Positions 19,988 to 30,388 are shown, numbered from the stretch's first letter. The stretch: 64,000 nucleotides of DNA from Demequina subtropica (GCF_000971235.1 NZ_BBMB01000003.1:1-64000); one strand, 5' to 3'. Translations and numbers: made by a program. The notes: generated by a model from the letters alone, not told the origin.

Positions 19988-20886
19988 ATGACGCCGCCCA
20001 GCTCCCGGAGGGGGCGCCCGCTGGCCGCGTGACGGTCCGCGATCACCTCGGCGAGGATCGCGATCGCCGTCTCGGCGGGCGAGGACCCTCCCAGGTCCAG
20101 GCCGATCGGCGAGCGCAGCCGCGCCACGGCATCGTCCCCCACGCCCGCCTCGCGCAGCCGCTCGAGCCGGCGCTCGTGCGTGACCCTCGAGCCCATCGCG
20201 CCCACGTAGCCGGCGGACGATGCGAGGGCGGCCTGGAGCGCGGGCACGTCGACGCGGTCGTCGTGCGTGAGGACGCAGATCACGGTCGACTCCTCGATCT
20301 CGAACGAGCACAGGAACGCGTCCGGCCACGCGACATGGACCTCGTGGGCCGCGGGGATGCGCTCCGCGGTCGCGAACACGGGGCGCGGGTCGACCACGAT
20401 CACGCGGTACCCGAGCGCGCGCCCCGCCGCCGCGAGCGCGGGGCTGAAGTCCACGGCGCCGACGATCACCAGCCGCGGGGCGCGCGGACGGACGATGCGG
20501 TGGCCGCCCGGGAGGAGCATCGTCACCTCGCCGTCGTCGAGCGAGGCCTCGAGCGGGTGCACGATGCTCGCGTCGCCGGGAGCGACGCGGAACGCGACCA
20601 CGTCGACCGCGCCCCCGCACGCGAGGCCGGGACGCAGCAGGTCTCCCTCGCCGCCGAGCGTCTCGGTCACGGGCGCCGGATCCGAGAGCCGCGCGAGCGC
20701 GAGCTCGTACGCCTCGGACTCGATGCAGCCGCCGGAGATCGCGCCGATCGCACGGCCGTCCGCGGCGACCGCCATCGCCGAGCCGGGCGCGCGGGGCGTC
20801 GAGCCGTGCACCGCGGTCACGACCACGACGCCGAGCGCGCCGCCCTCATGGAGCACCCCCAGCGCCTCGCGCGCGATCTCGAACAC
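19966..20886 (-). CDS. xdhC: XdhC family molybdenum-cofactor insertion protein
   Basis: A 306-residue XdhC/CoxI protein. The N-terminal XdhC domain has the family segments ([38 protein letters not shown]) and the C-terminal Rossmann half includes [26 protein letters not shown] and YVGAMGSR. XdhC binds molybdenum cofactor, oversees its sulfuration and delivers it to xanthine dehydrogenase. The gene runs toward the dehydrogenase and overlaps it tail to tail by 22 bp. It starts back to back with allantoinase. Confidence 0.9.
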   Translation of the reverse strand: MFEIAREALGVLHEGGALGVVVVTAVHGSTPRAPGSAMAVAADGRAIGAISGGCIESEAYELALARLSDPAPVTETLGGEGDLLRPGLACGGAVDVVAFRVAPGDASIVHPLEASLDDGEVTMLLPGGHRIVRPRAPRLVIVGAVDFSPALAAAGRALGYRVIVVDPRPVFATAERIPAAHEVHVAWPDAFLCSFEIEESTVICVLTHDDRVDVPALQAALASSAGYVGAMGSRVTHERRLERLREAGVGDDAVARLRSPIGLDLGGSSPAETAIAILAEVIADRHAASGRPLRELGGVIHRRSED

Positions 20887-20921
20887 GCCCGCCAGTCTGT
20901 CACCCCACCCGGAGGAACCAG

Positions 20922-22238
20922 ATGAGCCACGACCTCGTCATCCGCGCACGCCGCGCCGTCCTGCCCACGGGGGAGGTGCCGGCCGCGATCTTCGTGCGCG
21001 ACGGCCGCATCGCCGCCGTGGGACCGGTCGACGCGCCCGCGCCCGACGTCCCCGAGGTGGTGCTCGCGCCGGACGAGGTGCTCATCCCCGGCGCCGTGGA
21101 CACCCACGTGCACGTCAACGAGCCGGGCCGCACCGCGTGGGAGGGCTTCGACTCGGCCACCCGCGCGGCGCGGGCCGGCGGCGTCACCACGCTGATCGAC
21201 ATGCCGCTCAACTCGATCCCGCCGACGGTGTCCCCCGCGGCGCTCGAGGCGAAGAAGGCCGCCGCGGCCGGCAAGACGCACGTCAACGTGGGCTTCTGGG
21301 GCGGCGCCGTGCCGTCCAACCTGGGCTCGCTGCGCGAGCTGTGGGGCGAGGGGGTCTTCGGCTTCAAGTGCTTCCTCGCGCCGAGCGGCGTCGACGAGTT
21401 CGAGCATCTCAGCGGCGGCCAGCTGGTCCGGGCGATGGAGGAGATCGCGGGCTTCGGCGGGCTGCTCATCGTGCATGCCGAGGACCCTGAGGTGCTGGAC
21501 GCCTACGACACGGCGCCCGGGCGCGACTTCGGAGCGTTCGTGGCCACGCGACCGCAGGCCGCGGAGACGAGCGCGATCGAGACCGTCATCGCCGCGATGC
21601 GGGAGACGGGCGCGCGGGCGCACATCCTGCACCTCTCGGCGGCCGCCGCGCTGCCGTTGATCGCCGAGGCCAAGGCCGAGGGGCTGCCGCTCACGGTGGA
21701 GACCTGCCCCCACTACCTGACCTTCGACGCGGAGCACGTCCCCGACGGCGCAACGCAGTACAAGTGCTGCCCGCCCATCCGCTCCGAGGAGAACCGCGAG
21801 CGCCTGTGGGAGGCGCTGGCCGACGGCACCATCGACTTCGTCGCCTCGGACCACTCCCCCGCCACGGCGGACCTCAAGCTCGCGGGCGACGGCGACTTCG
21901 GGGTCGCCTGGGGCGGCATCGCGGGGCTCCAGACGTCGCTCGCCGCGGTGTGGACCGGTGCCCGGGTGCGCGGCTACTCGCTCACGGAGGTCATGGGGTG
22001 GATGTCCGCGCGGCCCGCCCTCTGGGCCGGGCTGGGCACCAAGGGCGCCATCGCGGCCGGGCACGATGCGGACCTGGTCGCGTTCGCCGCCGAGGAGCCG
22101 TGGGAGGTGCACGCGGGCGAGCTCGCTCACAAGAACCCCGTCAGCGCCTATGACGGGCACGCGCTCGCCGGGCGCGTGCGTCGGGTCTGGATCGGCGGCT
22201 CCGAGGAGGCCGACGGGGTGATGATCGCGCGGCCCTGA
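20922..22238 (+). CDS. allB: Allantoinase
   Basis: A 438-residue cyclic amidohydrolase that opens the hydantoin ring of allantoin to give allantoate. Binuclear metal site motifs are DTHVHVNEPGRTAWEG, the carboxylated Lys in FGFKCFLAPSG, IVHAED, HILHLS and ASDHSP. The HVNEPGRT...FKCFL pattern favours allantoinase over dihydropyrimidinase or dihydroorotase. GGAGG lies 6 nt before the ATG. It acts between urate oxidase/HiuH/UraD and the allantoate amidohydrolase. Confidence 0.92.
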   Translation: MSHDLVIRARRAVLPTGEVPAAIFVRDGRIAAVGPVDAPAPDVPEVVLAPDEVLIPGAVDTHVHVNEPGRTAWEGFDSATRAARAGGVTTLIDMPLNSIPPTVSPAALEAKKAAAAGKTHVNVGFWGGAVPSNLGSLRELWGEGVFGFKCFLAPSGVDEFEHLSGGQLVRAMEEIAGFGGLLIVHAEDPEVLDAYDTAPGRDFGAFVATRPQAAETSAIETVIAAMRETGARAHILHLSAAAALPLIAEAKAEGLPLTVETCPHYLTFDAEHVPDGATQYKCCPPIRSEENRERLWEALADGTIDFVASDHSPATADLKLAGDGDFGVAWGGIAGLQTSLAAVWTGARVRGYSLTEVMGWMSARPALWAGLGTKGAIAAGHDADLVAFAAEEPWEVHAGELAHKNPVSAYDGHALAGRVRRVWIGGSEEADGVMIARP

Positions 22239-22254
22239 CCTGCGGTGACGCGCC

Positions 22255-22273
22255 GCGGGCGCCCCGCGCCCGC
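22255..22273. terminator. Bidirectional hairpin between allB and the PG-binding protein gene
   Basis: GCGGGCGC-ccc-GCGCCCGC, a perfect 8-bp stem with a 3-base loop in the 35-bp gap between convergent stops. It lacks a T-run, as is common in GC-rich actinobacteria. Confidence 0.6.
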
Positions 22274-23323
22274 CTACTCGGCGCGGCCGAGCGCGACGAG
22301 GGCGTCGCCGTCGAGCGCGTCGCCCGGCGCCGCGAGGACCGCCGTCACGACCGGCCCGTCGGTCTCGCGCTCCTCGGACCGGTCGACGTCGCCGATCCAC
22401 ACGAGGTAACGCTCGTCGAGCTCGTCGCCGGCGATCCCATGGTCCGCGTTGTACCGCTTGACGGCCTGGTCCGTGGCCCAGCCGTGGACGCCGTCGACGC
22501 CGCCCGTGTCGTAGCCCAGCGCCGTGAGCAGCGCCTGCTTCGCATGTGTCGCGGTCCACGAGTGCGGGATGCGCGGATCGTCGTCCCACGCCTCCGCGTC
22601 GTCGAAGGGCGCGGGGCCGGAGTAGGCGATGATCGGCCGGCCGTCGACCTCGGCGACGATGTCGCCCATCCAGACGCGGTCGCCCGTGGTCACGAGGAGG
22701 CTCGTGAGCTCGCCGGAGACGCCGGGCGCGACCGTGGCGGGGGTGCCGGAGTGCTCTCCCTGAAGGGCCATGAGGCCCGTCTCGTCGACCGCCCCAATGG
22801 CGTCGACCGCCACGTCGCCGCAGGGCACATCCGCGAGGTCGGTCATGGTCCGGGTCGACGCGTCGATGGTCATCGTCCAGCACCCGCCGGCGCTGCCGTG
22901 GCCCGCGAACCAGTCCGCGCCTCCCCCGGTCTCGGTCGATGCCGCGGTGAGCATCGTCAGGCGCGCGACGGCGCCGTCGACCTCCGTCCCCAGGACGGAC
23001 GTGGTGCCCCTGCCGACCTCGCCCTCCGCGCACGCGCGCGCCGCTGCCCGCGCATCGTCCCCGACGGCGCCGTCCGGCAGCTCGCTCGTCGCGAGCGCGG
23101 TGCACGCGGCGACGGCCTCGAAGGCGGTCGCCGCCGACCGCATGGCCGCGCCCTCCGCATCGTTGTCCCTGGACCGCTGCTCGTACGCGACCGCGGCATA
23201 GGCCACCGCCACCACGAGCACCGCGAGGACCGCCACGGCCACGACGACGCCGAGCGCGGCCTTGCTCCACGCCCCGCTCCCGGACGTCCGACCGCCCGCA
23301 CCGCCCCCCGAAGCCTCGTGCAT
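22274..23323 (-). CDS. Membrane-anchored extracytoplasmic protein with peptidoglycan-binding-like C-terminus
   Basis: A 349-residue protein with a Gly-rich cytoplasmic N-terminus, one transmembrane helix (about residues 20-45, ALGVVVAVAVLAVLVVAVAY) and a long exported part. Near the C-terminus is a PG_binding_1-like repeat (KQALLTALGYDTGGVDGVHG, then TDQAVKRYN), which usually binds cell-wall peptidoglycan. The middle region is unrecognised. I chose the ATG giving MHEASGGG, with TACAGT 6 nt upstream suggesting a leaderless mRNA. It diverges from urate oxidase but need not belong to purine metabolism. Confidence 0.7.
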   Translation of the reverse strand: MHEASGGGAGGRTSGSGAWSKAALGVVVAVAVLAVLVVAVAYAAVAYEQRSRDNDAEGAAMRSAATAFEAVAACTALATSELPDGAVGDDARAAARACAEGEVGRGTTSVLGTEVDGAVARLTMLTAASTETGGGADWFAGHGSAGGCWTMTIDASTRTMTDLADVPCGDVAVDAIGAVDETGLMALQGEHSGTPATVAPGVSGELTSLLVTTGDRVWMGDIVAEVDGRPIIAYSGPAPFDDAEAWDDDPRIPHSWTATHAKQALLTALGYDTGGVDGVHGWATDQAVKRYNADHGIAGDELDERYLVWIGDVDRSEERETDGPVVTAVLAAPGDALDGDALVALGRAE

Positions 23324-23329
23324 GACGCG

Positions 23330-23335
23330 ACTGTA
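23330..23335 (-). promoter_or_regulatory. -10 element of a probable leaderless promoter
   Basis: TACAGT, 6 nt before the ATG of the PG-binding membrane protein gene. Confidence 0.45.
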
Positions 23336-23361
23336 ACCGTCGCAGCCGACAGAACGCTGAA

Positions 23362-23380
23362 ATGTCGATGTAATCAACAT
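23362..23380. promoter_or_regulatory. ATGT-N11-ACAT operator-like dyad before urate oxidase
   Basis: ATGTCGAT-GTA-ATCAACAT; arms pair at 7 of 8 positions. It ends 4 bases before a possible -10 TAGCGT (23385-23390) for urate oxidase, so it covers the -35/spacer region. It is the same motif as in the transporter/xanthine dehydrogenase promoter. Confidence 0.6.
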
Positions 23381-23419
23381 GTCCTAGCGTGCGTTCAGGA
23401 CCCATCAACGGAGGTAATC

Positions 23420-24322
23420 GTGGGCATCATCCTGGGCGATCACCAGTACGGCAAGGCCGAGAACCGCATCGTGCGCATCGTGCGCGACGCGCCTCGTCAC
23501 GAGATCCGCGACGTCAACGTGTCGAGCTGCCTGCGCGGACGCTTCGACGATGCCCACCTCACCGGGGACCAGGGCGCCGTCCTCCCGACGGACACGCAGA
23601 AGCAGACGTCGTACGCGTTCGCGAAGACCGTCGGCCTGGCCTCGCTCGAGCGCTACGCCTATGCCCTCGCGACCCACTTCGTGAACGATGTCGAGCCCGT
23701 CGACCAGGCGCGCGTCGAGCTCGAGGAGTTCGCGTGGGAGCGCGTGTCCGTGGGCGGCACCGAGCATGACTTCAGCTGGGTGAGGAAGGGCCAGGAGGTG
23801 CGCACCGTGTCCGTCACGTACGACGCCGAGGGGACCTGGATCACCGGCGGGCTCAAGGACCTAGTGGTGCTGAAGTCCTCCGGCTCGGAGTTCCACGGCT
23901 TCCTCAAGGACGAGTACACCGTCCTCGAGCCCACGTCCGACCGCATCATGGCCACCTCGCTGGTCGCGAAGTGGCGCTTCGGGGACCTCGACGTCGAGAC
24001 CTTCGACTTCGACGAGGCCTACGCCGAGATCAAGGCGGCCCTGGTCGAGACCTTCGCGGGCTTCCACTCGCTCGCGCTGCAGCAGACGCTGTACGAGATG
24101 GGCAAGGCGGCCCTCGAGGCGGTGCCCGAGCTGGTCGAGGTGCGCCTCTCCGCTCCGAACAAGCACCACTTCACGTACAACCTGGCCCCCTTCGGCATCG
24201 AGAACAGCAACGAGGTGTTCCACGCCGACGACCGCCCGTACGGCCTCATCCAGGCGAGCGTCACCCGCGACGATGCGCCGGCCGCCGGCCCGGCGTGGCA
24301 GGGGTACTCCGGGCTCGTCTAG
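23420..24322 (+). CDS. Urate oxidase (factor-independent uricase)
   Basis: A 300-residue cofactorless uricase converting urate and O2 to 5-hydroxyisourate and H2O2. T-fold motifs: GDHQYGKAENR (catalytic Lys), LPTDTQKQTSYAFAK (catalytic Thr), LERYAYALATHFV and NKHHFTYNLAPFGIEN (catalytic His). GGAGGT sits 4 nt before the GTG start; no in-frame ATG gives a full-length enzyme. It stands alone behind the dyad shared with the xanthine dehydrogenase promoter. It is followed by a strong terminator. Its product goes to HiuH and UraD further on. Confidence 0.94.
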   Translation: MGIILGDHQYGKAENRIVRIVRDAPRHEIRDVNVSSCLRGRFDDAHLTGDQGAVLPTDTQKQTSYAFAKTVGLASLERYAYALATHFVNDVEPVDQARVELEEFAWERVSVGGTEHDFSWVRKGQEVRTVSVTYDAEGTWITGGLKDLVVLKSSGSEFHGFLKDEYTVLEPTSDRIMATSLVAKWRFGDLDVETFDFDEAYAEIKAALVETFAGFHSLALQQTLYEMGKAALEAVPELVEVRLSAPNKHHFTYNLAPFGIENSNEVFHADDRPYGLIQASVTRDDAPAAGPAWQGYSGLV

Positions 24323-24358
24323 GGGCACCCGGCCCGCGCATCGTCCACCCGGACGCGC

Positions 24359-24390
24359 AGAGGCCCCGCACCATCCGGTGCGGGGCCTCT
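24359..24390. terminator. Strong bidirectional terminator between urate oxidase and nrdF
   Basis: AGAGGCCCCGCACC-atcc-GGTGCGGGGCCTCT, a perfect 14-bp stem with a tetraloop between two convergent genes. Confidence 0.85.
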
Positions 24391-24409
24391 GCTGTGGACG
24401 CGTCGGGGC

Positions 24410-25396
<987 letters not shown>

Positions 25397-25428
25397 TTAC
25401 GTGTGTCGAGAGGACGATGCGCGGGACG

Positions 25429-27558
25429 CTACAGCATGCAGCTGACGCAGCCCTCGACCTCGGTGCCCTCGAGCGCCATCTGGCGGATGCGGATGTAGTA
25501 GATGGTCTTGATGCCCTTGCGCCACGCGTAGATCTGCGCCTTGTTGATGTCGCGCGTGGTCGCGGTGTCCGGGAAGAACAGGGTGAGCGAGAGGCCCTGG
25601 TCGACGTGCTGCGTCGCCGCGGCGTAGGTGTCGATGATCTTCTCGGGGCCGATCTCGTACGCGTCCTGGAAGTACTCCAGGTTGTCGTTGTCCATGAAGG
25701 GAGCCGGGTAGTAGACGCGACCCAGCTTGCCCTCCTTGCGGATCTCGATGCGCGACGCGATCGGGTGGATCGAGGACGTCGAGTTGTTGATGTAGGAGAT
25801 CGAGCCGGTGGGAGGCACGGCCTGGAGGTTCTGGTTGAAGATGCCGTGCTCCTGCACGGACGCCTTCAGGGCCTTCCAGTCCTCCTGCGTCGGGATCTCG
25901 ATGCCGGCATCGGCGAACAGCGCGGCCACGCGAGCCGTCACGGGCACCCACTCCTGCTCGGTGTACTTGTCGAAGAACTCGCCCGAGGCGTACTTCGAGT
26001 TCTCGAAGCCCTCGAACGCGGTCCCCTGCTCCTTGGCGATCGTGTTCGAGGCCGCGATCGCGTGGAACAGCACCGTGTAGAAGTAGATGTTGGTGAAGTC
26101 GACGCCCTCCTCGGACCCGTAGTGGATCCGCTCGCGGCCCAGGTAGCCGTGGAGGTTCATCTGGCCCAGGCCGATCGCGTGGGCGCGGTCGTTGCCGTAG
26201 CGGATCGACGGCACCGCGTCGATGGCCGACTGCGTCGACACCGCGGTGAGGCCGCGCACCGCGATCTCGACGGTCTGCGCGAGGTTGCCGCCGTCCATCG
26301 CGGTCGCGATGTTCATCGAGCCGAGGTTGCAGGAGATGTCCTTGCCGGTCTCCGCGTAGGTGAGGTCCTCGTTGAAGGTCGACGGGGTGTTGACCTGGAG
26401 GATCTCGGAGCAGAGGTTCGACATGTTGATGCGGCCCGCGACCGGGTTCGCGTTGTTCACCGTGTCCTCGAACACGATGTACGGGTAGCCGGACTCGAAC
26501 TGGAGCTCCGCGACCGTCTGGAAGAACTGGCGGGCCGAGATCTTGGTCTTGCGGATCCGGGCGTCGTCCACCATCTCGTGGTACTTCTCCGAGATGGAGA
26601 TGTCGCCGAACGGCACGCCGTAGACGCGCTCGACGTCGTACGGGCTGAAGAGGTACATCTCCTCGTTCTTGCGGGCGAGCTCGAACGTGATGTCCGGCAC
26701 GACCACACCGAGCGAGAGGGTCTTGATGCGGATCTTCTCGTCCGCGTTCTCGCGCTTGGTGTCGAGGAACTTCATGATGTCGGGGTGGTGCGCCGAGAGG
26801 TAGACGGCACCGGCACCCTGACGCGCGCCCAGCTGGTTCGCGTACGTGAAGGAGTCCTCGAGGAGCTTCATCACGGGGATGATGCCCGAGGACTGGTTCT
26901 CGATGTGCTTGATGGGCGCGCCGGCCTCACGGATGTTCGACAGCGACAGCGCGACGCCGCCGCCGCGCTTCGATAGCTGCAGCGCCGAGTTGATCGAGCG
27001 GCCGATCGACTCCATGTTGTCCTCGATGCGCAGCAGGAAGCACGAGACGAACTCGCCGCGCTGCGCCTTGCCGGCGTTGAGGAACGTGGGGGTCGCGGGC
27101 TGGAAGCGGCCCGAGACGATCTCGTCCACCAGCTTGGTCGCAAGGTCGGTGTCGCCCGCGGCGAGCGTCAGGGCGACCATGACGACGCGGTCCTCGTAGC
27201 GCTCGAGGTAGCGCTTGCCGTCGAAGGTCTTGAGCGTGTAGCTCGTGTAGTACTTGAACGCGCCCAGGAACGTCGGGAAGCGGAACTTCTTGCCGTACGC
27301 GCGCTCGGTCAGCTCCTGGATGAAGGAGAAGTCGTACTGCTCGAGCACCTCGGGCTCGTAGTACTTCTTCTCGACCAGGTAGTCGAGGCGCTCCTTGAGC
27401 GAGTGGAAGAAGACGGTGTTCTGGTTGACGTGCTGGAGGAAGTACTCCCGCGCCGCCTCGCGATCCTTGTCGAACTGGATCTTGCCGTCGAGGTCGTAGA
27501 GGTTGAGCATCGCGTTGAGCGAGTGGTAGTCCATGCCCGTGCGGGGCGTGTCGATCAC
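25429..27558 (-). CDS. nrdE: Class Ib ribonucleotide reductase, alpha subunit
   Basis: A 709-residue catalytic subunit reducing ribonucleoside diphosphates. Hallmarks: [15 protein letters not shown] at the start, [29 protein letters not shown] with an active-site Cys, and the C-terminal redox pair CVSC that takes electrons from NrdH. It lacks the N-terminal ATP-cone of class Ia enzymes. I chose the GTG that overlaps the nrdI stop by 4 bp (GTGA), with GGAAG 5 nt upstream. Another GTG 12 nt earlier is also possible. Confidence 0.94.
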   Translation of the reverse strand: MIDTPRTGMDYHSLNAMLNLYDLDGKIQFDKDREAAREYFLQHVNQNTVFFHSLKERLDYLVEKKYYEPEVLEQYDFSFIQELTERAYGKKFRFPTFLGAFKYYTSYTLKTFDGKRYLERYEDRVVMVALTLAAGDTDLATKLVDEIVSGRFQPATPTFLNAGKAQRGEFVSCFLLRIEDNMESIGRSINSALQLSKRGGGVALSLSNIREAGAPIKHIENQSSGIIPVMKLLEDSFTYANQLGARQGAGAVYLSAHHPDIMKFLDTKRENADEKIRIKTLSLGVVVPDITFELARKNEEMYLFSPYDVERVYGVPFGDISISEKYHEMVDDARIRKTKISARQFFQTVAELQFESGYPYIVFEDTVNNANPVAGRINMSNLCSEILQVNTPSTFNEDLTYAETGKDISCNLGSMNIATAMDGGNLAQTVEIAVRGLTAVSTQSAIDAVPSIRYGNDRAHAIGLGQMNLHGYLGRERIHYGSEEGVDFTNIYFYTVLFHAIAASNTIAKEQGTAFEGFENSKYASGEFFDKYTEQEWVPVTARVAALFADAGIEIPTQEDWKALKASVQEHGIFNQNLQAVPPTGSISYINNSTSSIHPIASRIEIRKEGKLGRVYYPAPFMDNDNLEYFQDAYEIGPEKIIDTYAAATQHVDQGLSLTLFFPDTATTRDINKAQIYAWRKGIKTIYYIRIRQMALEGTEVEGCVSCML

Positions 27559-27956
27559 AGTTGCTTCCACAGGTCTTCCAATCCATCGCGGACGGCGGTG
27601 ACGTCGTCCTGCGTTCCGAAAAGCTCGAACTTGTACAGGTGCGGGACCTTGCACTTGCTGGCGACGATGTCGCCGGCGATGCAGTAGGCCGTACCGAAGT
27701 TGGTGTTGCCCGCGCTGATCACTCCCCTGATGTACGAGCGGTTGTGCTCGTCGTTCAGGAACTTGATGACCTGCTTGGGGACGGCGCCGCGGTCGTTGCC
27801 GCCGCCGTAGGTCGGGAGCACCAGCACGTAGGGCTCGTCGACCTTGAGGGGCTCCTCGGTGGGGTACAGCGGGATCCGGTCCGCCGGGACACCCAGCTTC
27901 TGCACGAAGCGGTGGGTGTTGCCCGAGGCCGAGCTGAAGTACACCAAGGAGGCCAT
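27555..27956 (-). CDS. nrdI: Flavodoxin-like NrdI, class Ib RNR maturation
   Basis: A 133-residue flavodoxin-fold protein that generates superoxide to oxidise the Mn2 cofactor of NrdF. FMN loops are [12 protein letters not shown] and [15 protein letters not shown], with the NTNFGTAYC segment typical of NrdI. It lies between nrdH (12 nt gap) and nrdE (overlap) in the standard order. The ribosome site is weak, so translation may depend on nrdH. Confidence 0.94.
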   Translation of the reverse strand: MASLVYFSSASGNTHRFVQKLGVPADRIPLYPTEEPLKVDEPYVLVLPTYGGGNDRGAVPKQVIKFLNDEHNRSYIRGVISAGNTNFGTAYCIAGDIVASKCKVPHLYKFELFGTQDDVTAVRDGLEDLWKQL

Positions 27957-27968
27957 AGGGCGGCTCGC

Positions 27969-28205
27969 TTAGGACGCGACCCGCTGCGCCAGCGCCGCGA
28001 TGCGGTCGGGCTGGAAGCCCGACCAGTGCTCGTCGCCCGCGATGACTACGGGAGCCTGGAGGTAGCCCAGCTTCATGACCGTGTCGTACGCGTCCTGGTC
28101 CTCGGTGACGTCGAAGATCTGGAACTCGAGCTCGGCGCGCTCGAGCGCCTTCTTGGTGGCGGTGCACTGCACGCAGGAGGGCTTCGAGTAGACCGAGATC
28201 GTCAT
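27969..28205 (-). CDS. nrdH: NrdH redoxin
   Basis: A 78-residue glutaredoxin-like protein with thioredoxin-like activity; the active site is CVQC at residues 11-14 ([15 protein letters not shown]). It reduces NrdE, usually with thioredoxin reductase as donor. AAAGGA lies 7 nt before the chosen ATG. An upstream in-frame start would extend into the NrdR boxes and is rejected. It is first in nrdHIEF. Confidence 0.93.
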   Translation of the reverse strand: MTISVYSKPSCVQCTATKKALERAELEFQIFDVTEDQDAYDTVMKLGYLQAPVVIAGDEHWSGFQPDRIAALAQRVAS

Positions 28206-28245
28206 GGGGACGTCCTTTCGAGACGCGAGAGCGGGCTGAGTAGAC

Positions 28246-28293
28246 GCCACTATATATGGGGCCTGCGGCCGGATGCCACCACTAGATGGTGTG
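28246..28293 (-). promoter_or_regulatory. Tandem NrdR boxes upstream of nrdH
   Basis: Two 16-bp sites resembling the NrdR consensus acaCwATATAwGtgt: GCCACTATATATGGGG (28246-28261) and ACCACTAGATGGTGTG (28278-28293). Their starts are 32 bp apart, three helical turns, the usual geometry for cooperative NrdR binding. They indicate dATP/ATP-responsive repression of nrdHIEF. nrdR itself is not in the window. Confidence 0.88.
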
Positions 28294-28305
28294 TTTCGTC
28301 CACAG

Positions 28306-28327
28306 ATTTACACACAATTTACACACA
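28306..28327. repeat. 11-bp tandem direct repeat in the nrdH/guaD divergent region
   Basis: ATTTACACACA repeated twice head to tail (28306-28316, 28317-28327), one helical turn apart, in an unusually AT-rich patch. It is preceded by CCACAG. It is not an NrdR box. It could be an operator for guaD or a further control site for nrdH. Confidence 0.7.
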
Positions 28328-28478
28328 GCCTCGGGTGACGCCTGGGGATAGCTGTGGGCGACACGCGCAACACGCCCGGCGACACGCCGGGGCGGCCTGG
28401 GGATACTCGAAACGCACCCGAAACCCACCCCGTCTACGGTGACGATGCGCGCCTCCCCGGGCGCAGGGGGGACAGACC

Positions 28479-29915
28479 ATGACAAGCCCGACAGACGCCT
28501 CGACGACGAGCGGCGTCCACGTCTACCGCGCCCATGTGTTCCACATCGCGGGCGCTCCCGACCAGACCCGCGTGGCCGAGCACCTGGTCTCCCTCCCCGA
28601 CGGCGGGCTCGTCGTCGACGGCGAGGGCCGCATCGTCTGGCTGGGCCCCTGGCCCTCCCTCCCCGCGGCCTACGCCGACGCGCCGGTGACGCGCGCCGAC
28701 TACCTCATCCCGGGCCTCGTCGACGCGCACGTGCACTTCCCGCAGTCCTACGCGACCGCCGCGCACGGCGGCGGTCAGCTGCTCGAGTGGCTCGACCACT
28801 GCATCTTCCCCACCGAGGCGCAGTTCGCCGACCTCGAGTTCGCCGACCGCGCCGCGCGGTACTTCACGCGCCGCCGCATCGCCGCCGGCACCACCGCCGC
28901 GATGGTCTTCGGCAGCGCGTTCCCGGTGGCGCAGGACGCGCTCTACCGCGCGACGCTCGAGGCGGGGCTGCGCGTGGTCTCGGGGCGCGGGATCCAGACC
29001 GTGGGCCCGGACGCCGCATCGGCCCTCCTCACGTCCGAGGAGGACGCGATCACCCTGGTCGCCGACGAGATCGACCGCTGGCATGCCGTCGACACCGGCG
29101 ACCCGCGCACCGCGCACGTCCAGGTGGCCGTGGTGCCGCGCTTCTCGTTGTCGGTGACGCCGCGCACGCTCCACGCGCTGGGCGAGCTGTACGACGAGGC
29201 CCGCATGACCGGCGTCTACTTCCACAGCCACCTCAACGAGAACAACCGCAAGGGCGACGGCGAGATCGCCGCCGTGCTCGGCTCCTACGGCGTCGAGGCC
29301 TACCTCGACACCTACGACGGCCGCTTCCTGCCCGGCTCCAAGTCGGGAGGCCACTCGCTCCTGGGCCGCCGCTCCTCGCTCGCGCACGCCGTGCACTCGC
29401 AGCCGCGCGAGCTCGCGCGCATGGCGGAGACCGGCACGTCGATCGCGCACTGCCCCACCTCGCAGCTGTTCCTCGGCTCGGGCACGATGCCGTGGCGGGC
29501 GACCGTCGCGGCGGGAGTCAACATCGCGCTGGGCTCGGACATCGGCGCGGGCGACGAGTGGCTGATCTCGCGCGTCGCGGGCGACTGCTACAAGGTGCAC
29601 ATCTCGGAGGAGGGCGAGGCGGGCACCGCCCTGCACCCGGCGGAGCTGCTGTTCGCCGCGACGCTGGCGGGCGCGCGAGCGCTCGACATGGAGCACGCGT
29701 TCGGCAACCTCGACGTGGGCAAGGATGCGGACTTCCTCCTGATCGAGACGGGCCGCTGGGAGCCGCTCGAGGGCATGCTCAGCATGGGCATCCGCTCCGA
29801 CGACGAGGAGCAGGCGACGCTCGAGGAGCTCTTCACGCTCCTGGTCGGGCTGCGTCAGCCGGCGATCGCGGGGGTCTACGTCGCGGGTCGCAGGGCGGTC
29901 GCTCCCGAGCTCTAG
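28479..29915 (+). CDS. guaD: Guanine deaminase
   Basis: A 478-residue amidohydrolase converting guanine to xanthine and ammonia, the entry to the xanthine dehydrogenase step. Diagnostic segment: PGLVDAHVHFPQSYATAAHG with LLEWLDHCIFPTE, as in bacterial and animal guanine deaminases. Other metal motifs are HSHLNEN, IAHCPTSQLFLGSG and GSDIGAGDEW. GGGGGA precedes the ATG by a few bases. It is a single gene, divergent from nrdHIEF, about 4 kb from urate oxidase. Confidence 0.92.
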   Translation: MTSPTDASTTSGVHVYRAHVFHIAGAPDQTRVAEHLVSLPDGGLVVDGEGRIVWLGPWPSLPAAYADAPVTRADYLIPGLVDAHVHFPQSYATAAHGGGQLLEWLDHCIFPTEAQFADLEFADRAARYFTRRRIAAGTTAAMVFGSAFPVAQDALYRATLEAGLRVVSGRGIQTVGPDAASALLTSEEDAITLVADEIDRWHAVDTGDPRTAHVQVAVVPRFSLSVTPRTLHALGELYDEARMTGVYFHSHLNENNRKGDGEIAAVLGSYGVEAYLDTYDGRFLPGSKSGGHSLLGRRSSLAHAVHSQPRELARMAETGTSIAHCPTSQLFLGSGTMPWRATVAAGVNIALGSDIGAGDEWLISRVAGDCYKVHISEEGEAGTALHPAELLFAATLAGARALDMEHAFGNLDVGKDADFLLIETGRWEPLEGMLSMGIRSDDEEQATLEELFTLLVGLRQPAIAGVYVAGRRAVAPEL

Positions 29916-30028
29916 GGCGACCTGCCAGGCACGGGGACCATCGTCCCTAGGATGGTTGACACCTGTTGCTTACCGTGGAACCACCGACCGGCACCGTCGC
30001 CGGGATCCCCACCGAAAGGAACCAGGTC

Positions 30029-30376
30029 ATGCAGAACCACCAGGAGCACTACGACGACGTCATGTGCGGCATCGGCGCCCTCGGCGACCACATCCCCGGC
30101 ACCATCAAGAGCTTCTTCTCGCTGCACCACGCTGCCCTCGCGGATGGCGCGCTCCCGAAGTCGACGAAGGAGCTCCTCGCCCTCGCGATCGCGATCTCGG
30201 TCCGCTGCGGCGGCTGCATCACCTGCCATGTCAAGGACGCCCTCACCGCCGGCGCGACCCCCGAGCAGGTCTACGAGACCATCGGCGTCGCGATCCTCAT
30301 GGGCGGCGGCCCCTCGGCCGTCTACGGCAACGAGGCCCGCAAGGCCGTCGAGGCCTTCAGCGCCGTTCCGGCCTAA
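30029..30376 (+). CDS. AhpD-like carboxymuconolactone decarboxylase family protein
   Basis: A 115-residue all-helical CMD-domain protein with the AhpD-type redox motif CGGCITCHVKDA (two Cys-x2-Cys-like pairs and a His). AhpD-like proteins act as peroxidase partners or general thiol oxidoreductases; members with this motif are also annotated as alkylhydroperoxidase-like. A role against H2O2 made by urate oxidase is possible but unproven. AAAGGA is 10 nt before the ATG. A strong hairpin follows the stop. Confidence 0.8.
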   Translation: MQNHQEHYDDVMCGIGALGDHIPGTIKSFFSLHHAALADGALPKSTKELLALAIAISVRCGGCITCHVKDALTAGATPEQVYETIGVAILMGGGPSAVYGNEARKAVEAFSAVPA

Positions 30377-30388
30377 GCACCTCTTCCA

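Noticed and set aside
28206..28250. Longer NrdH starting 15 codons upstream
   Set aside because: It would run into the first NrdR box and ignore a good ribosome site before the chosen ATG.
29951..29985. Sigma-70 promoter of the AhpD-like gene
   Set aside because: TTGACA is present at 29956, but no -10 lies at a suitable distance, so I did not list it.
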